A stretch of 34,770 bases of DNA from an uncultured Clostridia bacterium (GTDB lineage: Bacteria; Bacillota; Clostridia; TANB77; CAG-508): the NCBI GenBank assembly GCA_947626925.1, contig CANQTU010000004.1, forward strand, positions 1-34,770, in the 5' to 3' direction. Below the pieces are notes generated by a model. It was not told the origin of the DNA, searched no databases, and saw only the letters and a program-made list of their open reading frames with translations. Below are positions 6,384 through 14,592 of this stretch, one piece after another. Every line of letters begins with the position of its first letter. Positions within the stretch are counted from its first letter, which is position 1. Position numbers and translations under genes: made by a program.

Positions 6384-7964
6384 ATGAAATCAAATTGGAT
6401 ACGCTATGTTTTTATTATTTTTATAGTCATTTTATTGTTATTTGCAATTTTCATAATAAGACAAGACGAAGAAGTAAAAAAGCAAGAAGAACAAGCCAAT
6501 AGTCAAGAAGAAAAAATCAAAGAACTAAAATTAGGAATAGCTTCACTAGACACCATAAACCCTATACTTAGTAATAATAAAAATGTACAAGACATTTCAA
6601 AATTGATTTTCGAACCGTTAGTTACTTTAACTGCAGACTATAAAGCAGAGCCATGTTTAGCAACACAATGGGCAAAACAAAGTGACAATTCATATCTTAT
6701 TAAATTACGAGAAAATGTTAGATGGTCAAATGGAGAAAGTTTTACAGCAGAAGATGTAAGATTTACAATTGATAGACTAAAAGAAGTATCATCAATATAT
6801 TCTTACAACGTACAAAATGTAACAGGAATAGATATAGTAGACGATTACACAGTAAAAATCAACTTAGACAAAGAAATTCCTTTTTTTGAATATCAATTAA
6901 CATTTCCAATTTTATCAAAAGATTACTATGAGGGAGAAGACTTTAAAAACACAGGAAAAAATGCTTCACCAGTAGGAACAGGAAAATACAAAATCGAAAC
7001 TGTTGAGTCATCTTATCTTATATTAACTAAAAACACATCTTGGTGGAATAAAGAAAAAAACTTAACAATAGAAAATATTACCGTAAATTTATATTCATCA
7101 ATAGGAGAATTATATAACAGTTTTAAAATTGGTAATATTGATTTAGTTGCAACAACAAATGATAATTTGCAAGAATATATAGGAACAATTGGGTATAGTT
7201 CGAAAGAATTAAAAGGTAGGGAACATACATTTTTAGCATTTAATACACAAAATGAAATTTTAAAAAGACAAGAAGTAAGAAAAGCTATATCATATTCTAT
7301 TGACAAAGAAAATATAGTTTCAAGTATATTCGGCAATAAATGTTATTCAAGTAGTTTTCCTTTAGACTATGGAAATTGGCTAGCACAAGGACAAGATGCA
7401 AGTTCAGGATATAATGTAGAACAAGCAAAACAAGTTTTAACAGATAATGGATGGGTTTATCGTTCTGGAAATTGGCAGAAAACAGAAAATAGAAAAACAC
7501 AAAGAATTGCAATAAATTTATTAGTAAAATCTAGTGATTCATCAAAAGTTTCAGTAGCTGAAAACATCAAACAGCAATTAGAATCGCAAGGTATCCACAT
7601 TAACATTGTTCAAGCATCTAATGATCAATATGAAAAAAATCTAAACAGTAAAAGTTATGACATAGCATTATGCAGTATGACACTTTCGCCAAGTCCTAAT
7701 TTAAACACTTATTTTGGAGATGGAAATATTGCTAATTATTACAACGAAGAAACTTCTAATATTATGAACGAAGTAAAAAATACAACAGACGAAAATATAA
7801 TAAAAGAAAAATATGTAAAATTGATTGAAATTTATAAATCAGATGTTCCATACATAAGTCTATACAATAATAAGTATACAGTAGTGTATAATTCTGCATT
7901 AGTAGGGGAAATTACACCAAACTGGTTCAATCAATTTTATGGAATTGAAGGTTGGTATAAATAA
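6384..7964 (+). CDS. Membrane-anchored family 5 extracellular solute-binding protein
   Basis: 526 aa. Residues 7-25 form one hydrophobic helix without a lipobox cysteine, so the protein is probably held by an uncleaved N-terminal anchor. The rest matches the SBP_bac_5 (DppA/OppA) fold: KLGIASLDTINPIL, WSNGESFTAEDVRFTIDRL, a VGTGKYKIE motif, WWNKEKNL, and VRKAISYSIDKENIV. The likely ligand is an oligopeptide. No permease or ATPase genes are adjacent, so it is either an orphan receptor for a transporter elsewhere or has another binding role. It has its own promoter and an AGAGGTGG ribosome binding site. Flanked by spoVS and recA. Confidence 0.88.
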   Translation: MKSNWIRYVFIIFIVILLLFAIFIIRQDEEVKKQEEQANSQEEKIKELKLGIASLDTINPILSNNKNVQDISKLIFEPLVTLTADYKAEPCLATQWAKQSDNSYLIKLRENVRWSNGESFTAEDVRFTIDRLKEVSSIYSYNVQNVTGIDIVDDYTVKINLDKEIPFFEYQLTFPILSKDYYEGEDFKNTGKNASPVGTGKYKIETVESSYLILTKNTSWWNKEKNLTIENITVNLYSSIGELYNSFKIGNIDLVATTNDNLQEYIGTIGYSSKELKGREHTFLAFNTQNEILKRQEVRKAISYSIDKENIVSSIFGNKCYSSSFPLDYGNWLAQGQDASSGYNVEQAKQVLTDNGWVYRSGNWQKTENRKTQRIAINLLVKSSDSSKVSVAENIKQQLESQGIHINIVQASNDQYEKNLNSKSYDIALCSMTLSPSPNLNTYFGDGNIANYYNEETSNIMNEVKNTTDENIIKEKYVKLIEIYKSDVPYISLYNNKYTVVYNSALVGEITPNWFNQFYGIEGWYK

Positions 7965-7980
7965 AAATTTAAAAAAAGTA

Positions 7981-8008
7981 TTGACAAAACAAATTTTTGT
8001 TGTATAAT
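7981..8008 (+). promoter_or_regulatory. recA promoter with internal palindrome
   Basis: TTGACA at 7981-7986 and TATAAT at 8003-8008, spacer 16 bp. The spacer contains the palindrome AACAAATTTTTGTT (7988-8001), and the -35 region is repeated in inverse orientation downstream (TTTGTCAA). This could be an operator. It does not match the GAAC-N4-GTTC LexA box. Confidence 0.7.
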
Positions 8009-8050
8009 AAATTTGTCAAACAAAAGTTCAAAAAATAAGGAGGAAAAATC

Positions 8051-9097
8051 ATGGAAGAAAACACAGAAAGAAAAAAAGCATTAGAAATGGCTATGAGTCA
8101 AATAGAAAAACAATTTGGTAAAGGTTCTGTTATGAAATTAGGGGAATTTAAGGCAATGGAGGTAGAAGCAATACCAACAGGAGCTTTAAGCTTAGACGTA
8201 GCATTAGGAATAGGTGGAGTACCAAGAGGCAGAATTATAGAAATATATGGACCAGAATCATCTGGTAAAACAACATTGGCATTACACATTATTGCAGAAG
8301 CACAAAAAATGGGAGGAGAAGCAGCATTTATTGATGCTGAACACGCATTAGACCCAGTATATTCTAAAAAATTAGGAGTAGATATTGACAATCTAATAGT
8401 ATCACAACCTGACACAGGTGAACAAGCATTAGAAATTACAGAAAGTCTAGTAAGAAGTGGAGCATTAGATGTTATTGTAGTTGACTCTGTTGCCGCATTA
8501 GTACCAAAAGCAGAAATAGATGGCGACATGGGAGACTCTCACATGGGACTTCAAGCAAGACTAATGTCACAAGCATTAAGAAAATTAGCAGGAGCACTTA
8601 ATAAAACAAAAACAGTATTAATATTCATAAACCAATTAAGAGAAAAAATTGGAGTTATGTTTGGAAATCCAGAAACAACAACAGGTGGTAGAGCATTAAA
8701 ATTCTATGCCTCAGTCAGAATGGATATAAGAAAAATAGAAAACATCAAACAAGATGGGGAATTTAAAGGTAGTCGTGCACGTGTAAAAGTAGTAAAAAAC
8801 AAAGTAGCACCGCCATTTAGAGAAGCAGAATTTGATATTGTATATGGAGAAGGAATATCAAAAGCAGGAAACATTTTAGACATGGCAATTAATTTAGACA
8901 TAATAGAAAAAGCTGGCTCATGGTTTAGTTACAATGGCGAAAGAATAGGACAAGGTAGAGAAAATGTAAAAAAATACCTTCAAGAGAATCCAGAAGTATT
9001 GCAAGAAGTAGAAAACAAAGTAAGAGACAACTTTGCAAAAGCCTTTGAACAAAGCCTTGGAGAAGAATTACCAGTTGTAGATGATGACGAAGAATAA
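8051..9097 (+). CDS. recA: Recombinase RecA
   Basis: 348 aa, full length. ATP-dependent strand-exchange protein of homologous recombination and activator of the SOS response. Walker A GPESSGKT at residues 67-74, Walker [15 protein letters not shown]2-loop region around [17 protein letters not shown], and an acidic C-terminus (VVDDDEE). The ribosome binding site AAGGAGG lies ahead of the ATG. It has its own promoter and terminator, and recX follows, as in many bacteria. Confidence 0.99.
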   Translation: MEENTERKKALEMAMSQIEKQFGKGSVMKLGEFKAMEVEAIPTGALSLDVALGIGGVPRGRIIEIYGPESSGKTTLALHIIAEAQKMGGEAAFIDAEHALDPVYSKKLGVDIDNLIVSQPDTGEQALEITESLVRSGALDVIVVDSVAALVPKAEIDGDMGDSHMGLQARLMSQALRKLAGALNKTKTVLIFINQLREKIGVMFGNPETTTGGRALKFYASVRMDIRKIENIKQDGEFKGSRARVKVVKNKVAPPFREAEFDIVYGEGISKAGNILDMAINLDIIEKAGSWFSYNGERIGQGRENVKKYLQENPEVLQEVENKVRDNFAKAFEQSLGEELPVVDDDEE

Positions 9098-9109
9098 TAA
9101 AATATTAGT

Positions 9110-9155
9110 ATAGCAAGATAGTAATATTGCAATTTCTATCTTGCTATTTTTTTTT
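9110..9155 (+). terminator. Intrinsic terminator of recA
   Basis: Twelve-bp perfect stem ATAGCAAGATAG/CTATCTTGCTAT followed by nine T. Confidence 0.9.
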
Positions 9156-9169
9156 ATTTATAGTAAAAT
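9141..9169 (+). promoter_or_regulatory. Possible recX promoter inside recA terminator
   Basis: TTGCTA at 9141-9146 (in the 3' arm of the recA terminator) and TAAAAT at 9164-9169, spacer 17 bp. Confidence 0.4.
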
Positions 9170-9192
9170 GTCAAAAAAGAAAGGAAAAACAA

Positions 9193-9645
9193 ATGTATAC
9201 AATAGAAGAATTTGATAAACAAAAAACAAAAGTATTAAAATACATACTATACAAAAAAAGAACAGAGCAAGAAATACGAAAAAAATTTACACCAACAATA
9301 GAAGAAAATATGCTAGAAGATATAATACAATATTTAAAAGAAGCCAAATACATTAATGACAACGAATTTATAGAAAAAACTGTCAATAACTTTATGATAT
9401 TAAAAAATCTATCAATAAAAGAAATACAATACAAACTAATATCAAAAGGACTAGATAAAAACAAAATAGAAGACTATATATCACAAAATAAAGAAGAATT
9501 AGAAGAATACGAAATAAAATCAGCAGAAAATATAATATATAAAAAATCAATATCAATGGAACAAGAAGAAATAAAACAGTTTTTGTTAAAAAAGGGGTAT
9601 AAAATAGAAAGTATAAAAAAAGCTATTGAAAACAGTAAAATGTAG
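9193..9645 (+). CDS. recX: RecX-family regulatory protein
   Basis: 150 aa, highly basic and AT-rich. It has the three-helix-repeat pattern of RecX: KYILYKKRTEQEIRKKF, IIQYLKEAKYINDNEFIEKTV, LSIKEIQYKLISKGLD, and IKQFLLKKGYKIESIKKAI. RecX binds RecA filaments and modulates their activity. The start ATG 9193 is chosen because AAGAAAGG lies just upstream and the product then starts at the conserved region. It follows recA, its usual neighbour, after a terminator. Confidence 0.82.
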   Translation: MYTIEEFDKQKTKVLKYILYKKRTEQEIRKKFTPTIEENMLEDIIQYLKEAKYINDNEFIEKTVNNFMILKNLSIKEIQYKLISKGLDKNKIEDYISQNKEELEEYEIKSAENIIYKKSISMEQEEIKQFLLKKGYKIESIKKAIENSKM

Positions 9646-9672
9646 TAAGGCCTTGTTCACATTAAAGACAGA

Positions 9673-9727
9673 CCTGTCCCAAAAAGGGACAAAATGGGTA
9701 CATTGGTGCCTGTCCCAGAACGGGACA
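9673..9727 (+). repeat. 55-bp double-palindrome intergenic repeat, copy 2
   Basis: Identical over all 55 bases to 18075-18129, and inverted with substitutions at 2872-2926. Two TGTCCC/GGGACA hairpins. Lies between recX and scpA, so it may also attenuate transcription into the scpA operon. Confidence 0.9.
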
Positions 9728-9754
9728 CTTTGAGAGGAGAGTAAATTTTAAATT

Positions 9755-10507
9755 ATGGCAATTTTAACTTTGGAGACGAAGAAATATGCAATCAAAATTG
9801 ATAATTTTGAAGGTCCTTTAGATTTGTTATGTCATTTAATTGATAAAAACAAAATGAATATTTATGACATTAATTTAAGCGAGATTACTGATCAGTATGT
9901 TGCTTTTTTAAAGGAGCAAGAAAGTTTAAATTTAGAAATTGCTAGTGAGTTTTTGGTTATGGCATCTACTTTGCTTTTTTTAAAGTCTAAAAATTTGTTG
10001 CCAAATCCGGAACAAGAGGAAGAAGAATTAACTGAAGAAGAGTTAATTCGTAGAATTGTTGAATATAAGAAATTCAAGGAAATTAGTAAAGTTTTTAAAG
10101 AAAATTATTTAGATTTTTCTAGAAGATATTTTAAAACGCAAGAAGAAGTTGAACTTCCAAAACAAAAGTTAGAAAAGAATTACGAAAATACCTTAATACC
10201 AGAAGTTTATAAAAATTTAGTTGAAAGAAATAGTGTTAAATTAAATCAAAATGCTAAAAATATTGAAAAGATTGCTATTACTGATAATTATACTGTTGCA
10301 AGTAAAGTAAAAGAAATGTTTAAGGTATTAGTAAAACAAAAAAGATTTGTGTTCAACAAATTATTTTCTATAAAAAAACATAATAAAAATGAAGTAGTTA
10401 CTGCTTTTTCTGGTTTGTTAGAATTATCTAGAAGAAACAAAGTAGAAACTAACCAAGAAAGATTATTTGGTGATATTACTGTTGAAAAATCGAAGAAAAT
10501 TAGTTAA
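9755..10507 (+). CDS. scpA: Segregation and condensation protein A (kleisin)
   Basis: 250 aa. Kleisin subunit that bridges the Smc dimer. The N-terminal signature is NFEGPLDLLCHLIDKNKMNIYDI, followed by ITDQYVAFL, EFLVMASTLLFLKSKNLLP and the acidic linker EQEEEELTEEEL. The C-terminal winged helix ends in FSGLLELSRRNKVETNQERLFGDI. The ribosome binding site is weak and distant (GAGAGGAG, about 15 bases from the ATG); a TTG at 9770 in the same frame is an alternative start. scpB, normally the next gene, is not present here. Confidence 0.95.
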   Translation: MAILTLETKKYAIKIDNFEGPLDLLCHLIDKNKMNIYDINLSEITDQYVAFLKEQESLNLEIASEFLVMASTLLFLKSKNLLPNPEQEEEELTEEELIRRIVEYKKFKEISKVFKENYLDFSRRYFKTQEEVELPKQKLEKNYENTLIPEVYKNLVERNSVKLNQNAKNIEKIAITDNYTVASKVKEMFKVLVKQKRFVFNKLFSIKKHNKNEVVTAFSGLLELSRRNKVETNQERLFGDITVEKSKKIS

Positions 10508-10571
10508 ATATGTTTAAAATTGTAAATTGTGGAAAAACTAATTCTAAACCTTCTAAAAGGAGGAGATAGGG

Positions 10572-11198
10572 TTGGTTTTTCTTTTTATATTACTAACTTT
10601 CATAGTGCTAAATATAATTTTGTTTTTCTCAAAAATACAAATTGAAATACAAAATTTTCGATTTCAATCACAAACACAAAGGCATATAAATAAGGACTAT
10701 GTTATTATTATAAAATTATATGCATTGAACATTCTACCTATTTTAAAAATAAATATAACAAAAACCAAGTTAGAAAAACTAAAATTACAAGAAAAAATCA
10801 AGTCTATAGATTTAAAATTATTAGATGATAATCAAAAATTCGATAAAAGATTTTTTACAGCCATAAAAAAGTTAGATTTATTAATTCAAAAAATTAATTT
10901 AAATATTTCAATTGGTACAGAAAATGCTAGTTTAACTTCAATTATTGTTCCAGTTGTTAGTACAGTAATTGCTATATTACTTAGAAAAAAGATAAAAAAT
11001 CTAGATAATCAAAAATTTACAGTCAACCCAATTTATCAAAATCAAAATTTGGTAAATATATATATTTCAGGTATATTTGGAATAAAAATAAGCCATATTA
11101 TAAATGTAATTTATATTTTAAATAAAAAAGAGAATAAAGGAGTGGAAAATTATGAGCGAGCATCCAATAGAAGGGCTTATGGTTACAGCTATGAATAG
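10572..11198 (+). CDS. DUF2953 family membrane-associated protein
   Basis: 208 aa with a TTG start chosen from the strong AAAGGAGGAG just upstream. One N-terminal transmembrane helix (about 2-19), then a beta-rich region, and SIGTENASLTSIIVPVVSTVIAILL with a hydrophobic stretch near residues 117-137. A DUF2953 protein usually sits between scpB and the GerW/YtfJ gene in clostridia, and the position and pattern here fit. The 3' end overlaps the next gene by 47 bases, suggesting translational coupling. Function unknown. Confidence 0.75.
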   Translation: MVFLFILLTFIVLNIILFFSKIQIEIQNFRFQSQTQRHINKDYVIIIKLYALNILPILKINITKTKLEKLKLQEKIKSIDLKLLDDNQKFDKRFFTAIKKLDLLIQKINLNISIGTENASLTSIIVPVVSTVIAILLRKKIKNLDNQKFTVNPIYQNQNLVNIYISGIFGIKISHIINVIYILNKKENKGVENYERASNRRAYGYSYE

Positions 11199-11781
11199 TA
11201 TACAAGATATGATAGATGTAAATACTATTATTGGTGAGCCTATAGAAACATCTAATAATATTGTAATTATTCCAATATCCAAAGTAAGTTTTGGATTTGC
11301 AGCAGGTGGTAGTGAATTCAAAGGAGAAACTATTGACGAATACACAAAAAGAGAAAAAGAAGAGGAAATTCAATATAGGCTACCATTTGGTGGTGGTAGT
11401 GGAGCAGGAGTTACTATTAACCCAGTTGCATTTTTAGTTATTCAATCTAATAATGTGAAATTAATGCCAGTGGACCATAGTTCATCTTTAGATAAGTTAT
11501 TAGACTATGTGCCAGATTTAATTGAAAAAGCAAATAATATGATGAATAAATGTATGCAAAATAAAAAAGAGGAAACTCAAAAAATCTTAAAGGAAATGCA
11601 AAATAAGCATAATAAAAGTATGAAAAAGGAAGAAGAAGATAAAAAAGCAATTGAGAAAAAAATTGAGAAAGAAGTAGAAAAGGTTAGAAAAGCTAAAGAG
11701 TCTGAGATAAATGAAAAATTAGAAGAACCAGAAGAAGAAACTTATGAGTTTGAATATGATGAGACAATGGAAGACGAATAA
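11152..11781 (+). CDS. ytfJ: GerW/YtfJ family sporulation protein
   Basis: 209 aa. The first 130 residues match the YtfJ family: MSEHPIEGLMVTAMNSIQDM, NTIIGEPIE, IPISKVSFGFAAGGSEF, and FGGGSGAGVTINPVAFLVI. Family members are needed for normal spore germination. The last 75 residues are an unusual Lys/Glu-rich, probably coiled-coil or disordered extension that most family members lack. The ribosome binding site is AAAGGAG. It overlaps the DUF2953 gene and ends at a shared bidirectional terminator. Confidence 0.92.
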   Translation: MSEHPIEGLMVTAMNSIQDMIDVNTIIGEPIETSNNIVIIPISKVSFGFAAGGSEFKGETIDEYTKREKEEEIQYRLPFGGGSGAGVTINPVAFLVIQSNNVKLMPVDHSSSLDKLLDYVPDLIEKANNMMNKCMQNKKEETQKILKEMQNKHNKSMKKEEEDKKAIEKKIEKEVEKVRKAKESEINEKLEEPEEETYEFEYDETMEDE

Positions 11782-11784
11782 AAA

Positions 11785-11820
11785 AAGAGAGGGGAACAGT
11801 TCAAAGTTGCCCCTCTTTTA
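11785..11820. terminator. Bidirectional terminator ytfJ / dacF
   Basis: Stem AAGAGAGGGG/CCCCTCTTTT with one G-U pair, between convergent genes. Confidence 0.8.
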
Positions 11821-11828
11821 GAATTTTA

Positions 11829-13079
11829 TTAGCTTCTCAATAAATCAATCCACGAATATATAACCCTTTTAGACATAGTAAATAAATTAAGCCTATCAAC
11901 ATCACTTTTTGCAACAATATCTACAGTAGATAAAACCTTACCATCTAAAGAAAACGAAATTTCCCCTAATTTTTGTCCTGCAGAAACTGGAGCAGAAACA
12001 GTATCATCTAAAGTTAAATTTTGTTCTACATTTTTGTTATTGCCTTTTTCCATTAAAGTACCAGCATTTTCTGAAAGGACAGCATCTACACTAGAAATAA
12101 CACCTTTATCAACACGAATATTTTTAACAACATCATCTTTTTTTCCAAATTGCTCAAATGTGAAATTATTAAAGCCATAGTCTAGCAACTTTTGTGCCTC
12201 TGCGAAACGTACCTTTGTAGAGGGTGCTTTCATAATTACTGCAATTAAAGACAAGTTATCACGTGTTGCACTAGCAGATAAATTATATAATGCTAACCCT
12301 GTTGAACCAGTTTTTAAGCCAGTTGCACCTTTATAAGTTCTAATTAATTTATTAGTATTAGAAAGTTCAGATTTTCCATCACGCAAAGAATCCATCCAAA
12401 TTGTTGTATATTGAGTTATTTGAGGATGATTATTAAGAAGTTCCCTTGACATTAAGCTAATGTCATAACTTGATGTAACATGACCATCTTCATCTAAACC
12501 ATGGCAATTTTTAAAAGTAGTATCTTGCATGCCTAATTCTTTTGCCTTGTCATTCATCATTTGAACAAAAGCTTCCTCAGAACCTGCAATATATTCTGCC
12601 ATAGCAACAACGCAGTCATTAGCAGACGCAACACAAATAGCTTTTAGCATTTCGTCAACAGTTAAAGACTCGCGAGGGTCTAACCAAATTTGTGAACCAC
12701 CCATAGAAGCAGCATTTTCGCTACATGGAACAGAATCAGTTAGAGAAATTTTACCACTATCTAGTGCTTCCATAATTAATAAAATACTCATAACTTTTGT
12801 AACAGAAGCAGGACGTAATTGTTCATGAGCATTATGTTCATACAAAATTTGCCCTGTAGTTTGTTCAATTAAAATAGCAGATGGTGATTCCAAATTTAAT
12901 TTATTAGAATTATCATTATCATTTTTTTCTTCCTCAGTTGGCTCTAATTCAGCATTTGTACTAATAATTTCTTCATCTGACCAAACATAGTTAGTTTCAT
13001 CAGCAAAAACTGGTAATATAAAAGAAAAAATAAAAGTAAAAACAAGAAAAGATGGTATTAATATTTTAAATCGATACAT
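11829..13079 (-). CDS. dacF: D-alanyl-D-alanine carboxypeptidase (S11, DacF-like)
   Basis: 416 aa from the ATG at 13079, chosen because GGAGGT lies six bases upstream and the product then starts with a proper signal peptide (about 1-27, ending PVFADE). It trims the terminal D-Ala of peptidoglycan stems outside the membrane. Catalytic motifs: SVTK (S92, K95), SAN (152-154) and KTG (256-258). An acidic, Asn-rich linker (about 35-62) precedes the domain, and a C-terminal PBP5-like beta domain follows. Position behind the GerW gene is the usual clostridial order, though here it is convergent. Confidence 0.95.
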   Translation of the reverse strand: MYRFKILIPSFLVFTFIFSFILPVFADETNYVWSDEEIISTNAELEPTEEEKNDNDNSNKLNLESPSAILIEQTTGQILYEHNAHEQLRPASVTKVMSILLIMEALDSGKISLTDSVPCSENAASMGGSQIWLDPRESLTVDEMLKAICVASANDCVVAMAEYIAGSEEAFVQMMNDKAKELGMQDTTFKNCHGLDEDGHVTSSYDISLMSRELLNNHPQITQYTTIWMDSLRDGKSELSNTNKLIRTYKGATGLKTGSTGLALYNLSASATRDNLSLIAVIMKAPSTKVRFAEAQKLLDYGFNNFTFEQFGKKDDVVKNIRVDKGVISSVDAVLSENAGTLMEKGNNKNVEQNLTLDDTVSAPVSAGQKLGEISFSLDGKVLSTVDIVAKSDVDRLNLFTMSKRVIYSWIDLLRS

Positions 13080-13131
13080 AAATATACCTCCAATTATTAA
13101 TAACATCTTATTCAAGTTAATTTTAAATATG

Positions 13132-13810
13132 CTATTTAACAGAAACCAATGTGGTAGTTACAGAGTTTCCATCTGAAGATGCTAGTATTTTAATATCATT
13201 TTCAGAATCATTTCTAAATTTAAAATCATAACTACCATAAGCAACTGCTGCATCTTTTCCTCTTTCAATATAAGGTACATAATTACTGTGAGCATGTCTT
13301 TCAGTAACAACTAAAGTTGGGACAGACAAAACAGCATTATATAGTGTAGAACTTATTTGACAATTTCCACCACCTAGACCTTTTTTCTTATTTCCGTATT
13401 TATCAAAAATGTCAGCCTTTTGGTATCCTTTACTTTCTGAGGATTGACCTACAGTATTGCAAAAGGAAAAAGTATCTCCTTTTTTTACAACTGTACCGTT
13501 TAAAGTATCACAAGTAATGTTAATATTATTTTGACGTGCAGATTCTTTATTATATACTTTGGTACTAAATGTAGCAATTTGTTCTTCTTTAGGTTTATTA
13601 GCTTCTTCTGCATCAGCGATACCTTGTGTTATTTCTTTTGTGTTAGAATTATTTTCTTGCTCTTGGTTAGGATTATTATCTGTTGAAGTTCTACTTGCTT
13701 GATAATTTTCATTAGGCCCGAGAAGATGTATTTCTAAAATAAAAGAAAAAACCTGCAACTGCAAGTAATGCAACTATTATTGCGACAATTATCCAAACTT
13801 TTTTATTCAT
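13132..13810 (-). pseudogene. VanW-family protein, frameshifted near the N-terminus
   Basis: The natural start appears to be the ATG at 13810 (GGTGAT upstream), giving MNKKVWIIVAIIVALLAVAG, a transmembrane anchor, which then runs into a stop at 13712-13714. The VanW domain is in the +1 frame: a linker rich in Asn and Glu, STKVYNKESARQNNI, KKGDTFSFCNTVG, GGGNCQISSTLYNAVL, ERHAHSNYVPYI, and a C-terminal YDFKFRN. The shift lies at about 13712-13735. VanW domains are cell-envelope proteins of poorly known role. It could be a real knock-out or a one-base assembly error at a short G run; the domain itself looks intact. Confidence 0.8.
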
Positions 13811-13851
13811 ATAAATCACCAAATATAGTGTAACCAAAAAACGCGAAAATA

Positions 13852-13880
13852 TTGACAAAATCTAAAAATAAAAGTATAAT
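13852..13880 (+). promoter_or_regulatory. Promoter of 53-aa membrane peptide gene
   Basis: Perfect consensus: TTGACA at 13852-13857 and TATAAT at 13875-13880, spacer 17 bp. Confidence 0.8.
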
Positions 13881-13913
13881 TAATATGTAGTATTTTTGAA
13901 AGGAAGAAAAGAA

Positions 13914-14075
13914 ATGTTACAAAAAAATTGGAAAAAAATTGGTATGCTTATTTTAATTATAGCTTGTATTTTCAATATTATGGGAAAATTAGTTAACAAA
14001 TTATCATTAAATAAAGAAATGTTATATTCTGCACAATATATGCAGGAACAACAAAATGAACAAAATAAGAAATAA
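13914..14075 (+). CDS. 53-aa single-pass membrane peptide
   Basis: Small ORF with ribosome binding site AAAGGAAG and a perfect consensus promoter 33 bases upstream. The peptide starts MLQKNWKKIG, has a hydrophobic helix (about 10-24, LILIIACIFNIMG) and a Gln/Asn-rich tail. No family recognised. The strong promoter, good ribosome binding site and a gap before the next promoter make it a likely real small membrane protein. It is divergent from the vanW-family gene and precedes rpmE. Confidence 0.65.
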   Translation: MLQKNWKKIGMLILIIACIFNIMGKLVNKLSLNKEMLYSAQYMQEQQNEQNKK

Positions 14076-14078
14076 GAC

Positions 14079-14107
14079 TTGAAAAAAATTGAAAAATATG
14101 TTATGAT
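14079..14107 (+). promoter_or_regulatory. Promoter of rpmE
   Basis: TTGAAA at 14079-14084 and TATGAT at 14102-14107, spacer 17 bp, starting just after the stop of the 53-aa gene. Confidence 0.6.
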
Positions 14108-14153
14108 AAAAAACAGTCAAATTATTTTTACGAGAAAAAGAGGTGAACTGAAA

Positions 14154-14354
14154 GTGAAAGAAGGAATACATCCAAATTATAACCAAACAACAATTACATG
14201 TGCATGTGGCAATGTATTAGAAGTTGGTTCAACAAAAAAAGATTTAAAAGTAGACGTTTGTTCAAAATGCCATCCATATTGGACAGGTAATTTAAGACAA
14301 GAAACAGTTGGTGGTAGAGCAGACAAATTTAAAAAGAAATATGGACTTGCATAA
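14154..14354 (+). CDS. rpmE: Ribosomal protein bL31 (zinc-type)
   Basis: 66 aa with a GTG start, chosen because AGAGGTG lies seven bases upstream and the product begins VKEGIHPNY, the family start. Zinc ligands C16, C18 (CACGN) and the [10 protein letters not shown] pair are all present, so this is the zinc-binding form. It ends [13 protein letters not shown] as usual. Confidence 0.97.
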   Translation: MKEGIHPNYNQTTITCACGNVLEVGSTKKDLKVDVCSKCHPYWTGNLRQETVGGRADKFKKKYGLA

Positions 14355-14368
14355 GCAAGCAAAAATTG

Positions 14369-14396
14369 GACTGAAATTATTCAGTCTTTTTTTTAT
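14369..14396 (+). terminator. Intrinsic terminator of rpmE
   Basis: Stem GACTGAA/TTCAGTC followed by eight T. Confidence 0.85.
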
Positions 14397-14450
14397 TCTA
14401 TAAATATAAAAGTTAGATATATTTTTTCATAAAATTTTTCAAAAAAGTAA

Positions 14451-14485
14451 TTGACAAAAATGTAAATATGTAGTAACTTATTTAC
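14451..14485 (+). promoter_or_regulatory. Possible promoter and operator of second prepilin/FGE gene
   Basis: TTGACA at 14451-14456 with a weak -10 TAACTT at 14474-14479 (spacer 17). An inverted repeat GTAAATA...TATTTAC (14462-14485) spans the -10. Unlike the other two prepilin/FGE genes, no (CA)12 leader is present. Confidence 0.4.
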
Positions 14486-14592
14486 ATAAGCTGCTATTGA
14501 TTTTAAAAATATTGAAATTAAATGTATATGTATATTTTAAAATAGGAATAATAGTAGAAAAAGAGAAAACAAAAGATATAGGAGGATTTGTA

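Noticed and set aside
14497..14592. Longer N-terminus of prepilin-like copy B
   Set aside because: AGGAGG is placed for the ATG at 14593, where the lysine-rich prepilin leader begins.
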